A DNA stretch of 64,000 bases from Ectothiorhodospira mobilis (GCF_900114895.1 NZ_FOUO01000001.1:62001-126000); one strand, 5' to 3'; counted from the first letter of the stretch, positions 52,375 to 64,000 are shown. Made by a program: numbers and translations. The notes: generated by a model not told the origin, from the letters alone.

Positions 52375-53298
52375 TCAGGGGGCGGTACAGCCCCCTACGG
52401 CCCCTTCAGGACAAGGGCGCCCATCCGTCCACAGGGCATGCCCCAGCCGCACCCCCTCCAGTTCCGCCCCCGTCAGGTCCGCCCCGCGCAGGTCGGCATA
52501 GCCCAGGTCCGCACCGGTGAGGCGCGCCCCGGAGAGATCCGCATCCCGAAGCACCGCGCCCACCATGCGCGCACCGCTCAGATCCGCCCCGGACAAGTCC
52601 GCACGCTGCAGGTCGGCATAGGAGAGATCGGCCCCGGAGAGGCGGGCCTCCCCCAGGCGCACCCCCAGCAGGTCGGCGTTGCTCATCCGGGCACCGGTGA
52701 GGTCCGCCCCGGACAGGTCCGCCCCCGCCTTGCGGCAGTAATCCCAGTTCACCCCCGGGGCGGCCCGGGCGGTGCAGTCCGGACGCCCGGTCTGGGATGC
52801 CGGCTCCAAGCCCCAGAAGAAGAGCGCCCCCAGAGTCAGCGTCAGCAGCAGGGCCAGCCCCGTCCACAGGCGTGCCCCACCCGGGAGGCGGCGCGCATCC
52901 GGCATGCGGGAGAGCAGTTCCGCCCGCTGGCGGCGGTGCTGCAGGATCTGCGGGGGCTCCGGACGGCGCCGATCCCCCTGGCGCTGATCGCGGAAGATCG
53001 CCTCCTGGGCGGAGCCCGCCGCGCGGCGCTCCCGCAGCCGCTCGTCCTCCCGCATGCGCGCCTGCAGCAGGCGTTCCCGCCCTTCCGGGGTGTCGGCCTC
53101 CAGCAGCTCCCGCGGGATGAGATGGGGATGGGTCTCCACGGGATGCCAATGCTGCCCGTCCGGGCTGATCTCGTCCTCCAGGGTGAGACGGCCCAGGAGC
53201 AGGTAGCGGGAGACCACCCCCGCAGGGTAGGGGCCCCGCACGTGCCCGTCCCGGCGCATGTACCACAGGGTGTGCTCGGTCTCGGTGGACGGTTCCAT
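52375..53298 (-). CDS. Membrane protein with GYF_2-like and pentapeptide-repeat domains
   Basis: 307 residues in three parts. The N-terminal about 60 residues look like a GYF_2/DUF4339 domain (LWYMRRDGHVRGPYPAGVVS). A basic linker and one transmembrane helix (about 144-167) follow. Then about 90 residues of pentapeptide repeats (A[DN]LxG) form a right-handed beta-helix (ADLSGADLTGARMSNADLLG). A Cys pair flanks the repeats. The repeats are probably periplasmic given the helix. Function unknown. The repeats are also seen as a striking CCGGAC-GTCC pattern in DNA. It is 31 bp from the convergent oxyR. Confidence 0.83.
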   Translation of the reverse strand: MEPSTETEHTLWYMRRDGHVRGPYPAGVVSRYLLLGRLTLEDEISPDGQHWHPVETHPHLIPRELLEADTPEGRERLLQARMREDERLRERRAAGSAQEAIFRDQRQGDRRRPEPPQILQHRRQRAELLSRMPDARRLPGGARLWTGLALLLTLTLGALFFWGLEPASQTGRPDCTARAAPGVNWDYCRKAGADLSGADLTGARMSNADLLGVRLGEARLSGADLSYADLQRADLSGADLSGARMVGAVLRDADLSGARLTGADLGYADLRGADLTGAELEGVRLGHALWTDGRPCPEGAVGGCTAP

Positions 53299-53345
53299 GG
53301 CGTCGCGATCTCAGGGGGCGGACGGGGGGCACTTCCCGGTGGGCG

Positions 53346-54203
53346 TCATTCCCGGTCGAGGATGAGGGCCTCCACCTCCACCACCTGCTGCTGGGCGCGC
53401 TCGATGAGGGAGCGGAGGATGGACGGTTCGAGCCCCGCCCGCTCCCAGACCCCGAGCTCGATGGGCGGGGCGTCCTCGGGGTCGCGGGTGTCCAGTTCGG
53501 CCATGTGGGCCACGGTGTTGGCGATGTGCACCAGGGCCACCTCTTGGGCGTATTCCGGGGTGGCCATGGGCTCGTGGTGATAGCGGATGCAGTGGATAAG
53601 GTTGTCCGGCAGGTTCCAGTGGCCCGCCAGGGCACCGCCCACCTGGGCGTGGTCGTAGCCGAGGACCTCCCGTTCCGCCCGCTGCGGCGGCATGCCCCCG
53701 CCCTTGGCGATGCCCAGGAGGAAGGCCTGATGGGCCTCGTGCGGCTCGCGGTTGAAGATCAGCAGGCGGCCGATGTCGTGCAGCAGGCCGCCGATGAACA
53801 CGGACTCCGTCTCCCGCAGTCCCGTGTCCTCGGCCAGCAGACGCGCCACCAGGCCGCAATAGATGCTGTGGCGCCAGAAGTCCTCCATGGACATGAGTTC
53901 GTTGGGGATGCCCTCAAAGGCCTTGGCCACGGTGGTGGCCAGCACCAGGTCGCGGATCTGGCGGATGCCGATGACGTTGACGGCGCGGGAGATGGTATCC
54001 ACCCGGTGGGAGAGGCCGTAGAAGGGACTGTTGGCCACCTGCAGCAGACGGATGGTCAGGGCCGGATCCTGGCTGATGAGCCGGCCGATGTCCGCCACGG
54101 TGGCCTCGGGATCCTCCACCATGGCGTTGAGGCGGACCGCCACCGCCGGCAGGGACACCAGACCCGTGGCCTGATCCACCATCTGTTCGATCGTCAATGA
54201 CAT
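53346..54203 (-). CDS. HDOD-domain signalling protein
   Basis: Single HDOD domain, a catalytically quiet relative of HD phosphohydrolases found in regulators. Typical parts are SLPAVAVRLNAMVEDPEATV, then SQDPALTIRLLQVANSPFYG, and the degraded HD region LLHDIGRLLIFN and GYDHAQVGGALAGHW. 285 residues. It starts 164 bp after the receiver gene stop and precedes the pentapeptide gene by 47 bp, so a signalling operon (receiver protein, HDOD, pentapeptide) is likely. Target unknown. Confidence 0.9.
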   Translation of the reverse strand: MSLTIEQMVDQATGLVSLPAVAVRLNAMVEDPEATVADIGRLISQDPALTIRLLQVANSPFYGLSHRVDTISRAVNVIGIRQIRDLVLATTVAKAFEGIPNELMSMEDFWRHSIYCGLVARLLAEDTGLRETESVFIGGLLHDIGRLLIFNREPHEAHQAFLLGIAKGGGMPPQRAEREVLGYDHAQVGGALAGHWNLPDNLIHCIRYHHEPMATPEYAQEVALVHIANTVAHMAELDTRDPEDAPPIELGVWERAGLEPSILRSLIERAQQQVVEVEALILDRE

Positions 54204-54367
54204 GGCTTCCCCCGGATTTCATACGCCGTCCCGCTCCCGGAGCCGGCTTGCCTGGGCTTTCCCTTCGGGTCCCCCATCATACACTCATGCGGGCGCTGCG
54301 GGGCGACCCGCAACCCCACCGGCGGGACGATTCCGGGGGCGGACGGCCTCCCGGGGGCGGACCGGCC

Positions 54368-55801
54368 TCAGAGGAGGCGCCCCCCCAGGAAGAAGGCCGC
54401 CAGCGACAGCGCCAGCACGACGGTCCCCCAGGCGATCCCGCGCCGCAGGCGCAGCTTGCGCGCCCGCTCCACCTCCCAGCGGGCCACGGGGGAGGCCGTC
54501 GCGGCGGGGCGCGGCGGCGCGGGGGCGGCCCCGCCGTCGGCCCTTGCCTCCCCCGGCGAGGCCCCGGCATCGTCCCGGGGCGGCGCGGCGGCCTGCCCCT
54601 CCCGGGAGGGGGCCGGGGTCCCGCCGTCCTGCCCGCCGCGATCGGCCTGGGCCTCCTCCCGGGCTCGGGCCAGTTCCGCCTCCAGGGCCCGGCGCCGCTC
54701 CGCCTCCTGGGCCTCCCACTCCTGTATCTGCCGCTGCAGGCGGTTGAAGCGGGCGCGCAGGTCCCGGGTCTCCTGACGGGCCGTCTCCCGCTCCTGCTCC
54801 GCCCGTTCCACCCGGGAGAGGGCCTGCACCAACTCGTCCTCCGCCTGTAGCCGGGCCAGTTCCGCCGCCTCGGCACGGGCCTGCAACTCCCCCTGGGGCC
54901 GCTCCGGGGCGCGGCCGTCGCTGGCGGCCAGGGCCCGTTCCGCCGCGCCGGTGCGCTCCCGGGCCGAATCCAGCTCCCGGTGCAGGCGCTGCACCTCGGC
55001 CTCCGCCTCCTGACGGGCGCGAGTGGCCTCGCGCACCTGGCGGTCCGTGTCCATCAGGCGTTCCGAGGCCTCCTGCAGCTCCGCCTGCAGGCCCTCCCGC
55101 CCCGCCTCCGCCTCTTGCAGCCGGGACTCCAGGGCACGGATCCGCCGCCCGGCCTCGGCCTCGTCGGAGGTCTGCTGACGCAGCATGAGTTCGCTGCGCA
55201 AGTATTCCAGCTCCCGTTCCAGACGGGCACGCTCCTGGGTACCGGCACGGACCTGCTCCCGCGCCCGCTCCAGTTGTTCCCTCAGCTGCGCCGCCTCCTC
55301 CCCGGCATCCCCTCCGGAGTCCCCCCCCGCCGCAGGGGCCTGCCCGGGGGATGCGGCGGCGGGCTTGGCCACCTCCCCCGGGGCTGCAGGGGCCGACAGG
55401 AGGCGGCCGGCGGTGTCCAGGATCTGCCCGGCGCGGAAGGGTTTCATCACCACGTCGTCGGCCCCGCAGGACGCGGCCCGGGTACGGGTGGCGGTGTCGT
55501 CCTCGTTGCCGGTGATCACCACCACGGGAAGCCGTTGCAGGCGGGCCTCGCCGCTCTCCCGGATACGCTGCAGCAGCCCGTAGCCGTCCAGGCGCGGCAT
55601 GGACAGGTCAGTGAAGACGCAGCCGATGTCCGTCTGCGCCTGCAGGACCTCCCAGGCCGCCTCGCCGTCGGCGGCCTCATGCACATGGTAGACCGGACCC
55701 AGGATCTTCTTCAGGGCCTGGCGCATGACGCGGGAGTCGTCCACCACGAGCACACCGCCCGCGCCCTCCCGCGCCGCCGGGGTGCCGGCGGGGGTATTCA
55801 T
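54368..55801 (-). CDS. Receiver domain with long coiled coil and C-terminal membrane anchor
   Basis: 477 residues. An N-terminal response-regulator receiver (about 15-135) has the acidic pair Asp21-Asp22, phospho-acceptor Asp65 (FTDLSMP), Thr in VITGN and Lys in VMKPF. Residues about 170-400 are a predicted coiled coil, with dense Glu/Arg/Gln/Ala heptads. Then comes a Pro/Ala/Asp-rich stretch, and at the C-terminus a basic patch (RARKLRLRRG) followed by one transmembrane helix (about 455-475). There is no output domain. A phosphorylation-controlled membrane scaffold is the natural reading, but it is inference. No histidine kinase gene is adjacent. Confidence 0.85.
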   Translation of the reverse strand: MNTPAGTPAAREGAGGVLVVDDSRVMRQALKKILGPVYHVHEAADGEAAWEVLQAQTDIGCVFTDLSMPRLDGYGLLQRIRESGEARLQRLPVVVITGNEDDTATRTRAASCGADDVVMKPFRAGQILDTAGRLLSAPAAPGEVAKPAAASPGQAPAAGGDSGGDAGEEAAQLREQLERAREQVRAGTQERARLERELEYLRSELMLRQQTSDEAEAGRRIRALESRLQEAEAGREGLQAELQEASERLMDTDRQVREATRARQEAEAEVQRLHRELDSARERTGAAERALAASDGRAPERPQGELQARAEAAELARLQAEDELVQALSRVERAEQERETARQETRDLRARFNRLQRQIQEWEAQEAERRRALEAELARAREEAQADRGGQDGGTPAPSREGQAAAPPRDDAGASPGEARADGGAAPAPPRPAATASPVARWEVERARKLRLRRGIAWGTVVLALSLAAFFLGGRLL

Positions 55802-56073
55802 ACGGCCCTCCGGGGGCCCGGGGGCATGCGCAAGGGATCGGCACGGCCAGGATGGATCATCTTCGGTTCCTTTACATCGGGCGCAACCGGGCATGATAGG
55901 GGCCGGAAAGGGGAAAAAATGCGCCGGACATCCCATCCTTCCGCCGCAAGGCAATCACGGCACCCTTCACGGAGTGTAGACCCTGTCTTGCGGGATGTGC
56001 GCCGGGCCTTGATCCCCCCCGGTACCGGGTCCATCATCGCCTGATGTGCAGCGATGCTGAGAGGGAGCGCCAA

Positions 56074-56769
56074 ATGACCGAGACCGTACTCATCACCGGG
56101 GCCAGCCGCGGCATCGGCCTGGAACTGACGCGGCAGTTTGCCCAGGCCGGGGCGCGGGTGATCGCCGCCTGCCGCCATCCCGAGCGCGCCCCGGAACTGA
56201 ACCGCCTGGCGGCGGATACCCAGGGACGGGTGAGCGTGCAGCCCCTGGACGTGACCCAGCCGGCCCAGGTGGCGGCCCTGGCGGCGGTGATGCAGGGGCT
56301 GGCCCTGGACATCCTCATCAACAACGCCGGCGCCTTCGGCCCGGTGGCCCCCTTCGGGGAGACGGACGAGGCCGCCTGGATCGAGACCTTCCGCATCAAT
56401 ACCGTGGCCCCCCTCAAGCTCATGGAGGCCCTGGCGGACAGCGTCGCCGCCAGCGAACGCCGGCTCATGGTGAACATGACCAGCAAGATGGGCAGCATCG
56501 CCGACAACCGCTCCGGCGGGCTCTACATCTACCGCTCCACCAAGGCGGCCCTGAATGCGGTGGTGGCCAGCGCCGCCCACGACCTGCGGCCCCGGGGCAT
56601 CACCGTGGTGGCCCAGCACCCCGGCTGGGTGCGCACGGACATGGGCGGCCCCAACGGCGAGATCTCCGTGCAGGAGAGCGCCACCGCCCTGCGGGGCATC
56701 TTCGCGCGCCTGGGCCCCGACGACAGCGGCCGCTTCATCGACATCGACGGCGGGGACATCCCCTGGTGA
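56074..56769 (+). CDS. Short-chain dehydrogenase/reductase
   Basis: SDR family oxidoreductase, C-factor/CsgA-like by eye. The nucleotide-binding TGASRGIG (about 8-15) and NNAG (about 79-82) are clear, and the catalytic Tyr-x-x-x-Lys is YRSTK (about 150). 231 residues, classical SDR size. Substrate not identifiable. The start at 56074 has GAGGGAG upstream. The stop overlaps the GTG start of the FKBP gene (GTGA), so the two are cotranscribed. Confidence 0.9.
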   Translation: MTETVLITGASRGIGLELTRQFAQAGARVIAACRHPERAPELNRLAADTQGRVSVQPLDVTQPAQVAALAAVMQGLALDILINNAGAFGPVAPFGETDEAAWIETFRINTVAPLKLMEALADSVAASERRLMVNMTSKMGSIADNRSGGLYIYRSTKAALNAVVASAAHDLRPRGITVVAQHPGWVRTDMGGPNGEISVQESATALRGIFARLGPDDSGRFIDIDGGDIPW

Positions 56770-57320
56770 GGTCCCGGCGTCTGCGTGCCCTGGCGGGGAC
56801 CGTCCTCAGCGTGGGCGCGGCGGGCGGGGTCTCGCTGCTGCTGGTGCTGCTGGCCCTGCGCAGTTGCGGCATGACCCCAGGGCAGATGCAGGACGAGATC
56901 CTGCTGCGGGAGATGAACCTGGAGGCGGGGGAGGCCTACCGCACCGCCCGGGCCGACGAGCCCGGGGTGGTCACCCTGGACAACGGCCTGCAGGTGGAGA
57001 TGCTGGCCCGGGGGGATGGTCCGGTACCCGGGCCGGAGGACCGGGTGCGGGTCCATTACGTGGGCCGTCATCTGGACGGGCGGGTCTTCGACAGCTCCCG
57101 GGAGCGCGGCGCCCCCGACGTGATCGCGGTGAAGGACACCATCGCCGGCTGGCGCCAGGCCCTGACCAGCATGCCCGAGGGCAGCCGGGCGCGGCTGGTG
57201 GTCCCCCCCCACCTGGCCTACGGCGAGGGCCGCGCCGGACCCAGCATCGGCCCGGCGGAGACCCTCCTCTTCGAGGTGGAGCTGCTGGAGGTGCTGGACG
57301 GGTCCGGGGACAGGGAATAG
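56766..57320 (+). CDS. Membrane-anchored FKBP-type peptidyl-prolyl isomerase
   Basis: 184 residues with an N-terminal transmembrane anchor (about 13-31) and an FKBP domain from about 75. Its signature is RVRVHYVGRHLDGRVFDSSR, then VPPHLAYGEG and LLFEVELLEV near the end. The FKBP Tyr, Asp and Phe positions of the active site are present. It should act in the periplasm on prolyl bonds of exported proteins. GTG start overlapping the SDR stop; this is the only start that keeps the anchor. Confidence 0.9.
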   Translation: MRSRRLRALAGTVLSVGAAGGVSLLLVLLALRSCGMTPGQMQDEILLREMNLEAGEAYRTARADEPGVVTLDNGLQVEMLARGDGPVPGPEDRVRVHYVGRHLDGRVFDSSRERGAPDVIAVKDTIAGWRQALTSMPEGSRARLVVPPHLAYGEGRAGPSIGPAETLLFEVELLEVLDGSGDRE

Positions 57321-57344
57321 CACCCCTGCCGGGGCCGGTACCCC

Positions 57345-58097
57345 CTACCCCTGCCGGCTCGACTCGCGCTGGCCGCCCATGCCATCCGGCAGGGGGTCCG
57401 GACTCGCACCGCATTGTTCGTTGCCGGGCACCGAGAAATCGATCTTGCGGGGATAGGGCAGGTCCATGTCGTGCATGATCTGCACGAACTCGGCCTCGGT
57501 ACGGCCTTTCCCCAGGCGGGGATTGCGCAGCTTTTCCTGGCCGATGGTGGTGATGCGCCGGTCTTCGTAATCGTGGGCGGGATAGACCAGGGTCTCGTCG
57601 GGCAGGCGGAAGAACTGATCGTGGATGCTGTGGTACAGCCTGTGGGCATCGCCGGACTGGAAGTCGGTACGCCCGCAGCTTTCGATCAGCAGGGCATCGC
57701 CCGAGAACAGTAGCTTGAGGCCGTGGTGATCCAGCAGGTAGGCGTGGTGGGTATCGGTGTGCCCCGGGGTGAACAGCGGGTTCAGGACGATGCGGCCCAG
57801 TGCGAAGGGCTCGCCCTCGCGCACCCCCATGTCCCGGCAGGGGAGCGCATCCATGGCCGGGCCGACGATGCGGCATCCGGTGGCCTGTTTGAGCCGCAGT
57901 GCGCCCGTGATGTGATCGGCGTGGATATGGGTTTCCACCGCAAAATCCAGGGTCAGCCCCATGGACTGGAGCACTTCCAGATCCCGTTCCACGGTCTCCA
58001 GCACGGGATCGATCAGGGCCGTGACCCCGGTATCGGGGCAGGCCAGCAGGTAGGTGAAGGTGGAGGATTCTGGTTCATAGAGCTGTCGGAAATGCAT
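57345..58097 (-). CDS. Persulfide dioxygenase (ETHE1-like metallo-beta-lactamase-fold protein)
   Basis: Non-haem iron enzyme that oxidises glutathione persulfide to sulfite. Iron ligands expected from ETHE1 are His57, His113 and Asp134, seen as THIHADH (56-62), TPGHTDTHH (110-118) and FSGDALL (131-137). GRTDFQSGDA (about 142-151) is the ETHE1-group signature. 250 residues. It lacks a rhodanese fusion. Together with glutathione synthesis this supports sulfur or sulfide metabolism. Convergent with the FKBP gene at 24 bp. Confidence 0.93.
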   Translation of the reverse strand: MHFRQLYEPESSTFTYLLACPDTGVTALIDPVLETVERDLEVLQSMGLTLDFAVETHIHADHITGALRLKQATGCRIVGPAMDALPCRDMGVREGEPFALGRIVLNPLFTPGHTDTHHAYLLDHHGLKLLFSGDALLIESCGRTDFQSGDAHRLYHSIHDQFFRLPDETLVYPAHDYEDRRITTIGQEKLRNPRLGKGRTEAEFVQIMHDMDLPYPRKIDFSVPGNEQCGASPDPLPDGMGGQRESSRQG

Positions 58098-58213
58098 GGC
58101 ACCCTCTTCGCGTGGGGCCGGGGCTTTCCCCGCAGTATGGGGCCCTGTCCCAGGGGTGCCCCGTCCCGGTCACTGATGTCCGCCGTCTGCGTACCGGCTC
58201 CGTACAGCGGTGG

Positions 58214-58981
58214 TCATGGAGCATCGTCGCATGCCTTGCGGGCCAGGTATACGCCGTAGCTATAGTAGGCCTTGAACCGCTCGTACAGCTCGATCTCCCG
58301 CCGTTCCGCCTCCACCACCGCCCGCGCCTGGGTGCTGTGGCCATTGCGCTGGAGAAAGGCCGCGAATCCGGTCTGCAAGGGGCGGTAGTAGTGCTCCAGC
58401 CAGCAGTGCTCGGGCAGCACGAAGTAGGCGATGGGGGAGTACCCATTCTCCTCCAACACCCTCATCTTTGCGGAAGGCAGATCGATCTCGGGGTACTCCC
58501 CTTCCCAGTAGGCCTGGATCTCCCCGGGACGGGTGGGGGTCAGCCAGGTGATCTCGGAGGCCATCAGCAGTCCGCCGGGTTTCAGGTAACGGCGCCAGTG
58601 TGCCACGCCCCGGGCGAAACCGATGTGGTAGATGGCCCCTTCGGACCAGATCCCATCCAGTTCCCCCGCCCCGAACGGCAGATCCTCCATGCTGGCGCAC
58701 AGGGGGGTGATCCTCCCGGCCACCCCGGCGGTGCGGGCCCGCTCCATCAGCACGTCCAGGAAACCCTGGAGGAAATCCACGGCGGTGATGCGGGCATGGG
58801 GCAGCACCGAGGCCAGTACCAGGGTGGAGGCCCCCGTGCCACAGCCGATGTCCGCGATCCTCAGCGGGGCCTGGGGATCCAGGCCGGACCATTCGATGGC
58901 CCTTCGGGTCTCGTTCTCCCCACCCGGACCCTGGCGTTGGGCGCCCTTGTGCAGATCCACGAGCAATGGGAATTCATCCAT
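58214..58981 (-). CDS. SAM-dependent methyltransferase, class I
   Basis: 255 residues of a Rossmann methyltransferase. Motif I is IADIGCGTGAST (about 42-53), the second strand VDFLQGFLD, the post-motif ASMEDLPFGAGELDGIWSEG, and LKPGGLLMASE near 135. Substrate unknown; small-molecule type by its length. The start at 58981 opens MDEFPLLVDLHKGAQRQGPG. It stands between the persulfide dioxygenase and the GNAT-hydrolase gene on the same strand. Confidence 0.9.
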   Translation of the reverse strand: MDEFPLLVDLHKGAQRQGPGGENETRRAIEWSGLDPQAPLRIADIGCGTGASTLVLASVLPHARITAVDFLQGFLDVLMERARTAGVAGRITPLCASMEDLPFGAGELDGIWSEGAIYHIGFARGVAHWRRYLKPGGLLMASEITWLTPTRPGEIQAYWEGEYPEIDLPSAKMRVLEENGYSPIAYFVLPEHCWLEHYYRPLQTGFAAFLQRNGHSTQARAVVEAERREIELYERFKAYYSYGVYLARKACDDAP

Positions 58982-59131
58982 CGCTTCTCTACCCTGATTG
59001 AGTCTTTGCCTTCGATGCGCTCGAGGAGACCGACATGCCCGAGCCCGGCCATCCCGGCCGCCCCACTCTACGCCCGCAGGGGGCACGGTCGCCATGGATC
59101 CCCTTCCTGGCCGGGATCACGTGGCTCGGGA

Positions 59132-60673
59132 TCAGCGCTTCCAGCGCACCTGATACAGGTCCAGGCGGCGGTCCACCAGGTTGCGCACGCTGCCGTGGGT
59201 GCGCAGTTCCTTGAGGTTGTCCAGGTCCAGGTCGGCGATGAGGGTCATCTCGGTGTTGGGGGTGGCCTCGGCCGCCACGGCGTCGTGGGGGAAGGCGAAG
59301 TCCGAGGGGGTGAATACCGCCGCCTGGGAGTACTGCATGTCCATGTTCTCCACCCGCGGCAGGTTGCCGACGCTGCCGGAGATGACCACGTAGCATTCGT
59401 TCTCGATGGCCCGGGCCTGGGCGCAGCGGCGCACCCGCAGATAGGCGTTCTTGGTGTCGGTCCAGAAGGGCACGAACAGCACCTGCAGACCCTGGTCCGC
59501 CAGGATGCGGGGCAGTTCGGGGAATTCCACGTCGTAGCAGATGAGGATGCCGATCTTGCCGAAGTCGGTGTCGAAGATGCGCACCTGGTCCCCGCCCCGC
59601 AGGCCCCAGTAGGCGCGTTCATCGGGGGTGATGTGCAATTTGTACTGCTTGTCCCAGCTGCCGTCCCGGCGGCAGAGGTAGGAGACGTTGCGCAGCTCCT
59701 GGTCCTCGTACTCGGGCATGCTGCCGGCGATGATGTTGATGTTGTAGGCCAGGGCCAGGCGCACCATCTCCTGGCGCAGGGGCTCGGTGTATTCCGCCAG
59801 GTGGCGCACCGCCTCGGCGGTGTTCTCCTGATTGAACTGGGCCATGAGGGGCCCGTTGAAGAATTCGGGGAAGAGGATCACGTCCGACTGGTAGCCGGAG
59901 ACGGCGTCCACGAAGTACTCCATCTGCTGCAGCAGGTCGTCCAGGGAATCCAGGGGCCGCATCTGCCACTGCACGGCACCCACACGCACCACCTGCTTGG
60001 TGCCGCCGATGAGCTTCTCCTTCTCATCGTAATAGATGTTGATCCATTCCAGCAGGGTGGCGTAGGCCTGGGACTCCCGGTCGTCCGGCAGGTAGTCGTT
60101 GATGATGCGGCGCACGTGGAAGTCGTTGGAGAGCTGGAAGGTGAGCACCGGATCGATGATCTCCTTGGACTTGACCAGCTCCACGTACTGCTGCGGGCTC
60201 ATCTCGTCCCGGTACTTGTGGTACCCGGGGATGCGCCCGCCGGCGACGATGGCCCGCAGGTTGAGCTTCTCGCAGAGCTCCTTGCGGGCATCGTAGAGTC
60301 GCCGCCCCAGGCGCAGGCCGCGGTAATCCGGGTGTACGAAGACATCCACCCCGTAGAGGGTGTCCCCCTCGGGGTCGTGGGTGGTGAGATAGCCCTTGCC
60401 GGTGATCTCCCAGTAGCGGTGACGGTCGCCCCAGCGGCGGTAGTCCACGATCAGGCTGATGGCGGCGGCCACCACCTTGCCGTTGTCCTCGATGCAGATC
60501 TGGCCCTCGGGGAAACGCCGGATCTGGGCCTCGAACTGCTCCCGGGTCCAGGCCCCGTCCAGGGTCTTGTATACCGACTCCATGATCTCCCGGATGTCCT
60601 CGTAGTCCTCCAGCCGGGTGTTGCGCAGGGTGAGGTGGTGACCGTCGTGTTCCGATTCGGGGGCATCCGACAT
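59132..60673 (-). CDS. GNAT acetyltransferase-carbon-nitrogen hydrolase fusion
   Basis: 513-residue fusion. The N-terminal part (about 15-200) is a GNAT domain: LEDYEDIREIMESVYKTL, YGVDVFVHPDYRGLRLGRRL as the acetyl-CoA loop. The C-terminal part (about 225-510) is a nitrilase-superfamily amidohydrolase with catalytic Glu in LFPEFFNGP, Lys in YKLHITPDE and Cys in ILICYDVEFPEL. Both halves look intact. The start at 60673 has GGAG nine bases upstream. Fusions of this kind are known in several bacteria; the substrate is not established. Transcribed away from the palindrome region at 60954. Confidence 0.9.
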   Translation of the reverse strand: MSDAPESEHDGHHLTLRNTRLEDYEDIREIMESVYKTLDGAWTREQFEAQIRRFPEGQICIEDNGKVVAAAISLIVDYRRWGDRHRYWEITGKGYLTTHDPEGDTLYGVDVFVHPDYRGLRLGRRLYDARKELCEKLNLRAIVAGGRIPGYHKYRDEMSPQQYVELVKSKEIIDPVLTFQLSNDFHVRRIINDYLPDDRESQAYATLLEWINIYYDEKEKLIGGTKQVVRVGAVQWQMRPLDSLDDLLQQMEYFVDAVSGYQSDVILFPEFFNGPLMAQFNQENTAEAVRHLAEYTEPLRQEMVRLALAYNINIIAGSMPEYEDQELRNVSYLCRRDGSWDKQYKLHITPDERAYWGLRGGDQVRIFDTDFGKIGILICYDVEFPELPRILADQGLQVLFVPFWTDTKNAYLRVRRCAQARAIENECYVVISGSVGNLPRVENMDMQYSQAAVFTPSDFAFPHDAVAAEATPNTEMTLIADLDLDNLKELRTHGSVRNLVDRRLDLYQVRWKR

Positions 60674-61013
60674 GGGGTGTTGCTCCGGCACAGGATGGGG
60701 TTTGGGTGACCGGCTAGGATAGCGGAAAATAACGCCGATAGGGTTTGAACAGCGCGATCACACGGCCCTGGAATGGGCAAAAGACTTGCTCGATGACCAG
60801 CAGGAAGGGCGGGTGGCTTACGGGACGGCCCTGGGGTGGGGGTGACCCGCCTCGGGACGCCGTGAATCCATCCCTGGAGGCTTGACGACCGCATCCTTGC
60901 GGTCGACACCCGGCGCGGGTCACCCCACCCCAGGGCCCGCTTCAACTTCATGCGCCCCTCTCCCCTCGGGGAGAGGGGCTGGGGGTGAGGGCGCCGGAGC
61001 ACCCTACCCCCCG
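60674..61013. other. Intergenic region with dispersed-repeat palindromes
   Basis: 340 bp between the GNAT-hydrolase start and the metH stop. It holds the 18-nt dispersed motif (60853-60870) and, at 60954-60979, a perfect 12-bp palindrome GCCCCTCTCCCC-TC-GGGGAGAGGGGC. This palindrome lies 35 bp beyond the metH stop and has no T-run, so it may end metH transcription but more resembles a widely dispersed proteobacterial palindrome. I see no credible coding sequence. Confidence 0.6.

Positions 61014-64000
<2,987 letters not shown>

Noticed and set aside
60714-60923. 69-codon minus-strand gene upstream of the GNAT-hydrolase
   Set aside because: Low-complexity, no ribosome-binding site, and overlaps dispersed-repeat DNA.

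Overview
The window is GC-rich chromosomal DNA from a gammaproteobacterium, most probably a sulfur-oxidising, salt-tolerant member of the Chromatiales/Ectothiorhodospiraceae type. The reasons are: a crp gene divergent from yhfA as in enterics; close YheS, PepN, YqjG, YaiL and OxyR orthologues; a persulfide dioxygenase; sucrose synthesis, a common osmolyte strategy in halophiles; acidic linkers; and a KaiB-KaiC pair. The assignment below class level is inference.

Layout. 1-13573 (all minus strand) is an exosortase A (XrtA/EpsH) exopolysaccharide operon. It reads from an export lipoprotein through chain-length protein, tyrosine kinase, outer-membrane protein, ATPase, deacetylase, FemAB-like protein, glycosyltransferase, exosortase and second glycosyltransferase to an asparagine-synthetase-like amidotransferase cut by the window edge. 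Most junctions overlap or nearly touch, so it is one transcription unit. 13774-15020 holds divergent yhfA and crp. 15117-16000 and 22785-24116 are two arrays of a paired-hairpin REP element, in opposite orientations. They flank recQ, a DUF2061 protein, pepN, a CobW-type GTPase and a REP-associated tyrosine transposase (RAYT) whose own coding sequence contains half a REP unit.

24145-28826 (minus) is an EAL phosphodiesterase, a GH100 invertase and a bidomain sucrose-phosphate synthase, which links sucrose turnover with c-di-GMP. 28998-29665 is a PIN/Phd-like toxin-antitoxin pair, then msrB and a glutathionyl-hydroquinone reductase, then cfa. Between cfa and an efflux adaptor lies a low-GC insertion (about 32521-33346) with hicBA, a DUF3024 remnant and an attC-like dyad. 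It is bracketed by a 163-bp direct repeat made of the cfa and hlyD 3' ends. 33449-37778 is the HlyD adaptor, FtsX permease and ABC ATPase.

37907-39861 encodes KaiC and KaiB without KaiA. gshA, mtfA, yaiL, a lone FliL-domain protein, a DUF2914 protein and yheS follow. 46504-55801 is rich in signalling: a GGDEF cyclase, a TraB-family protein, a lipoprotein coupled to a class III adenylate cyclase, oxyR, a pentapeptide-repeat protein, an HDOD protein and a receiver-coiled-coil-membrane protein. 56074-64000 holds a short-chain dehydrogenase and a membrane FKBP, the persulfide dioxygenase, a methyltransferase, a GNAT-amidohydrolase fusion and the 5'-truncated metH. No rRNA, tRNA or CRISPR array was seen.
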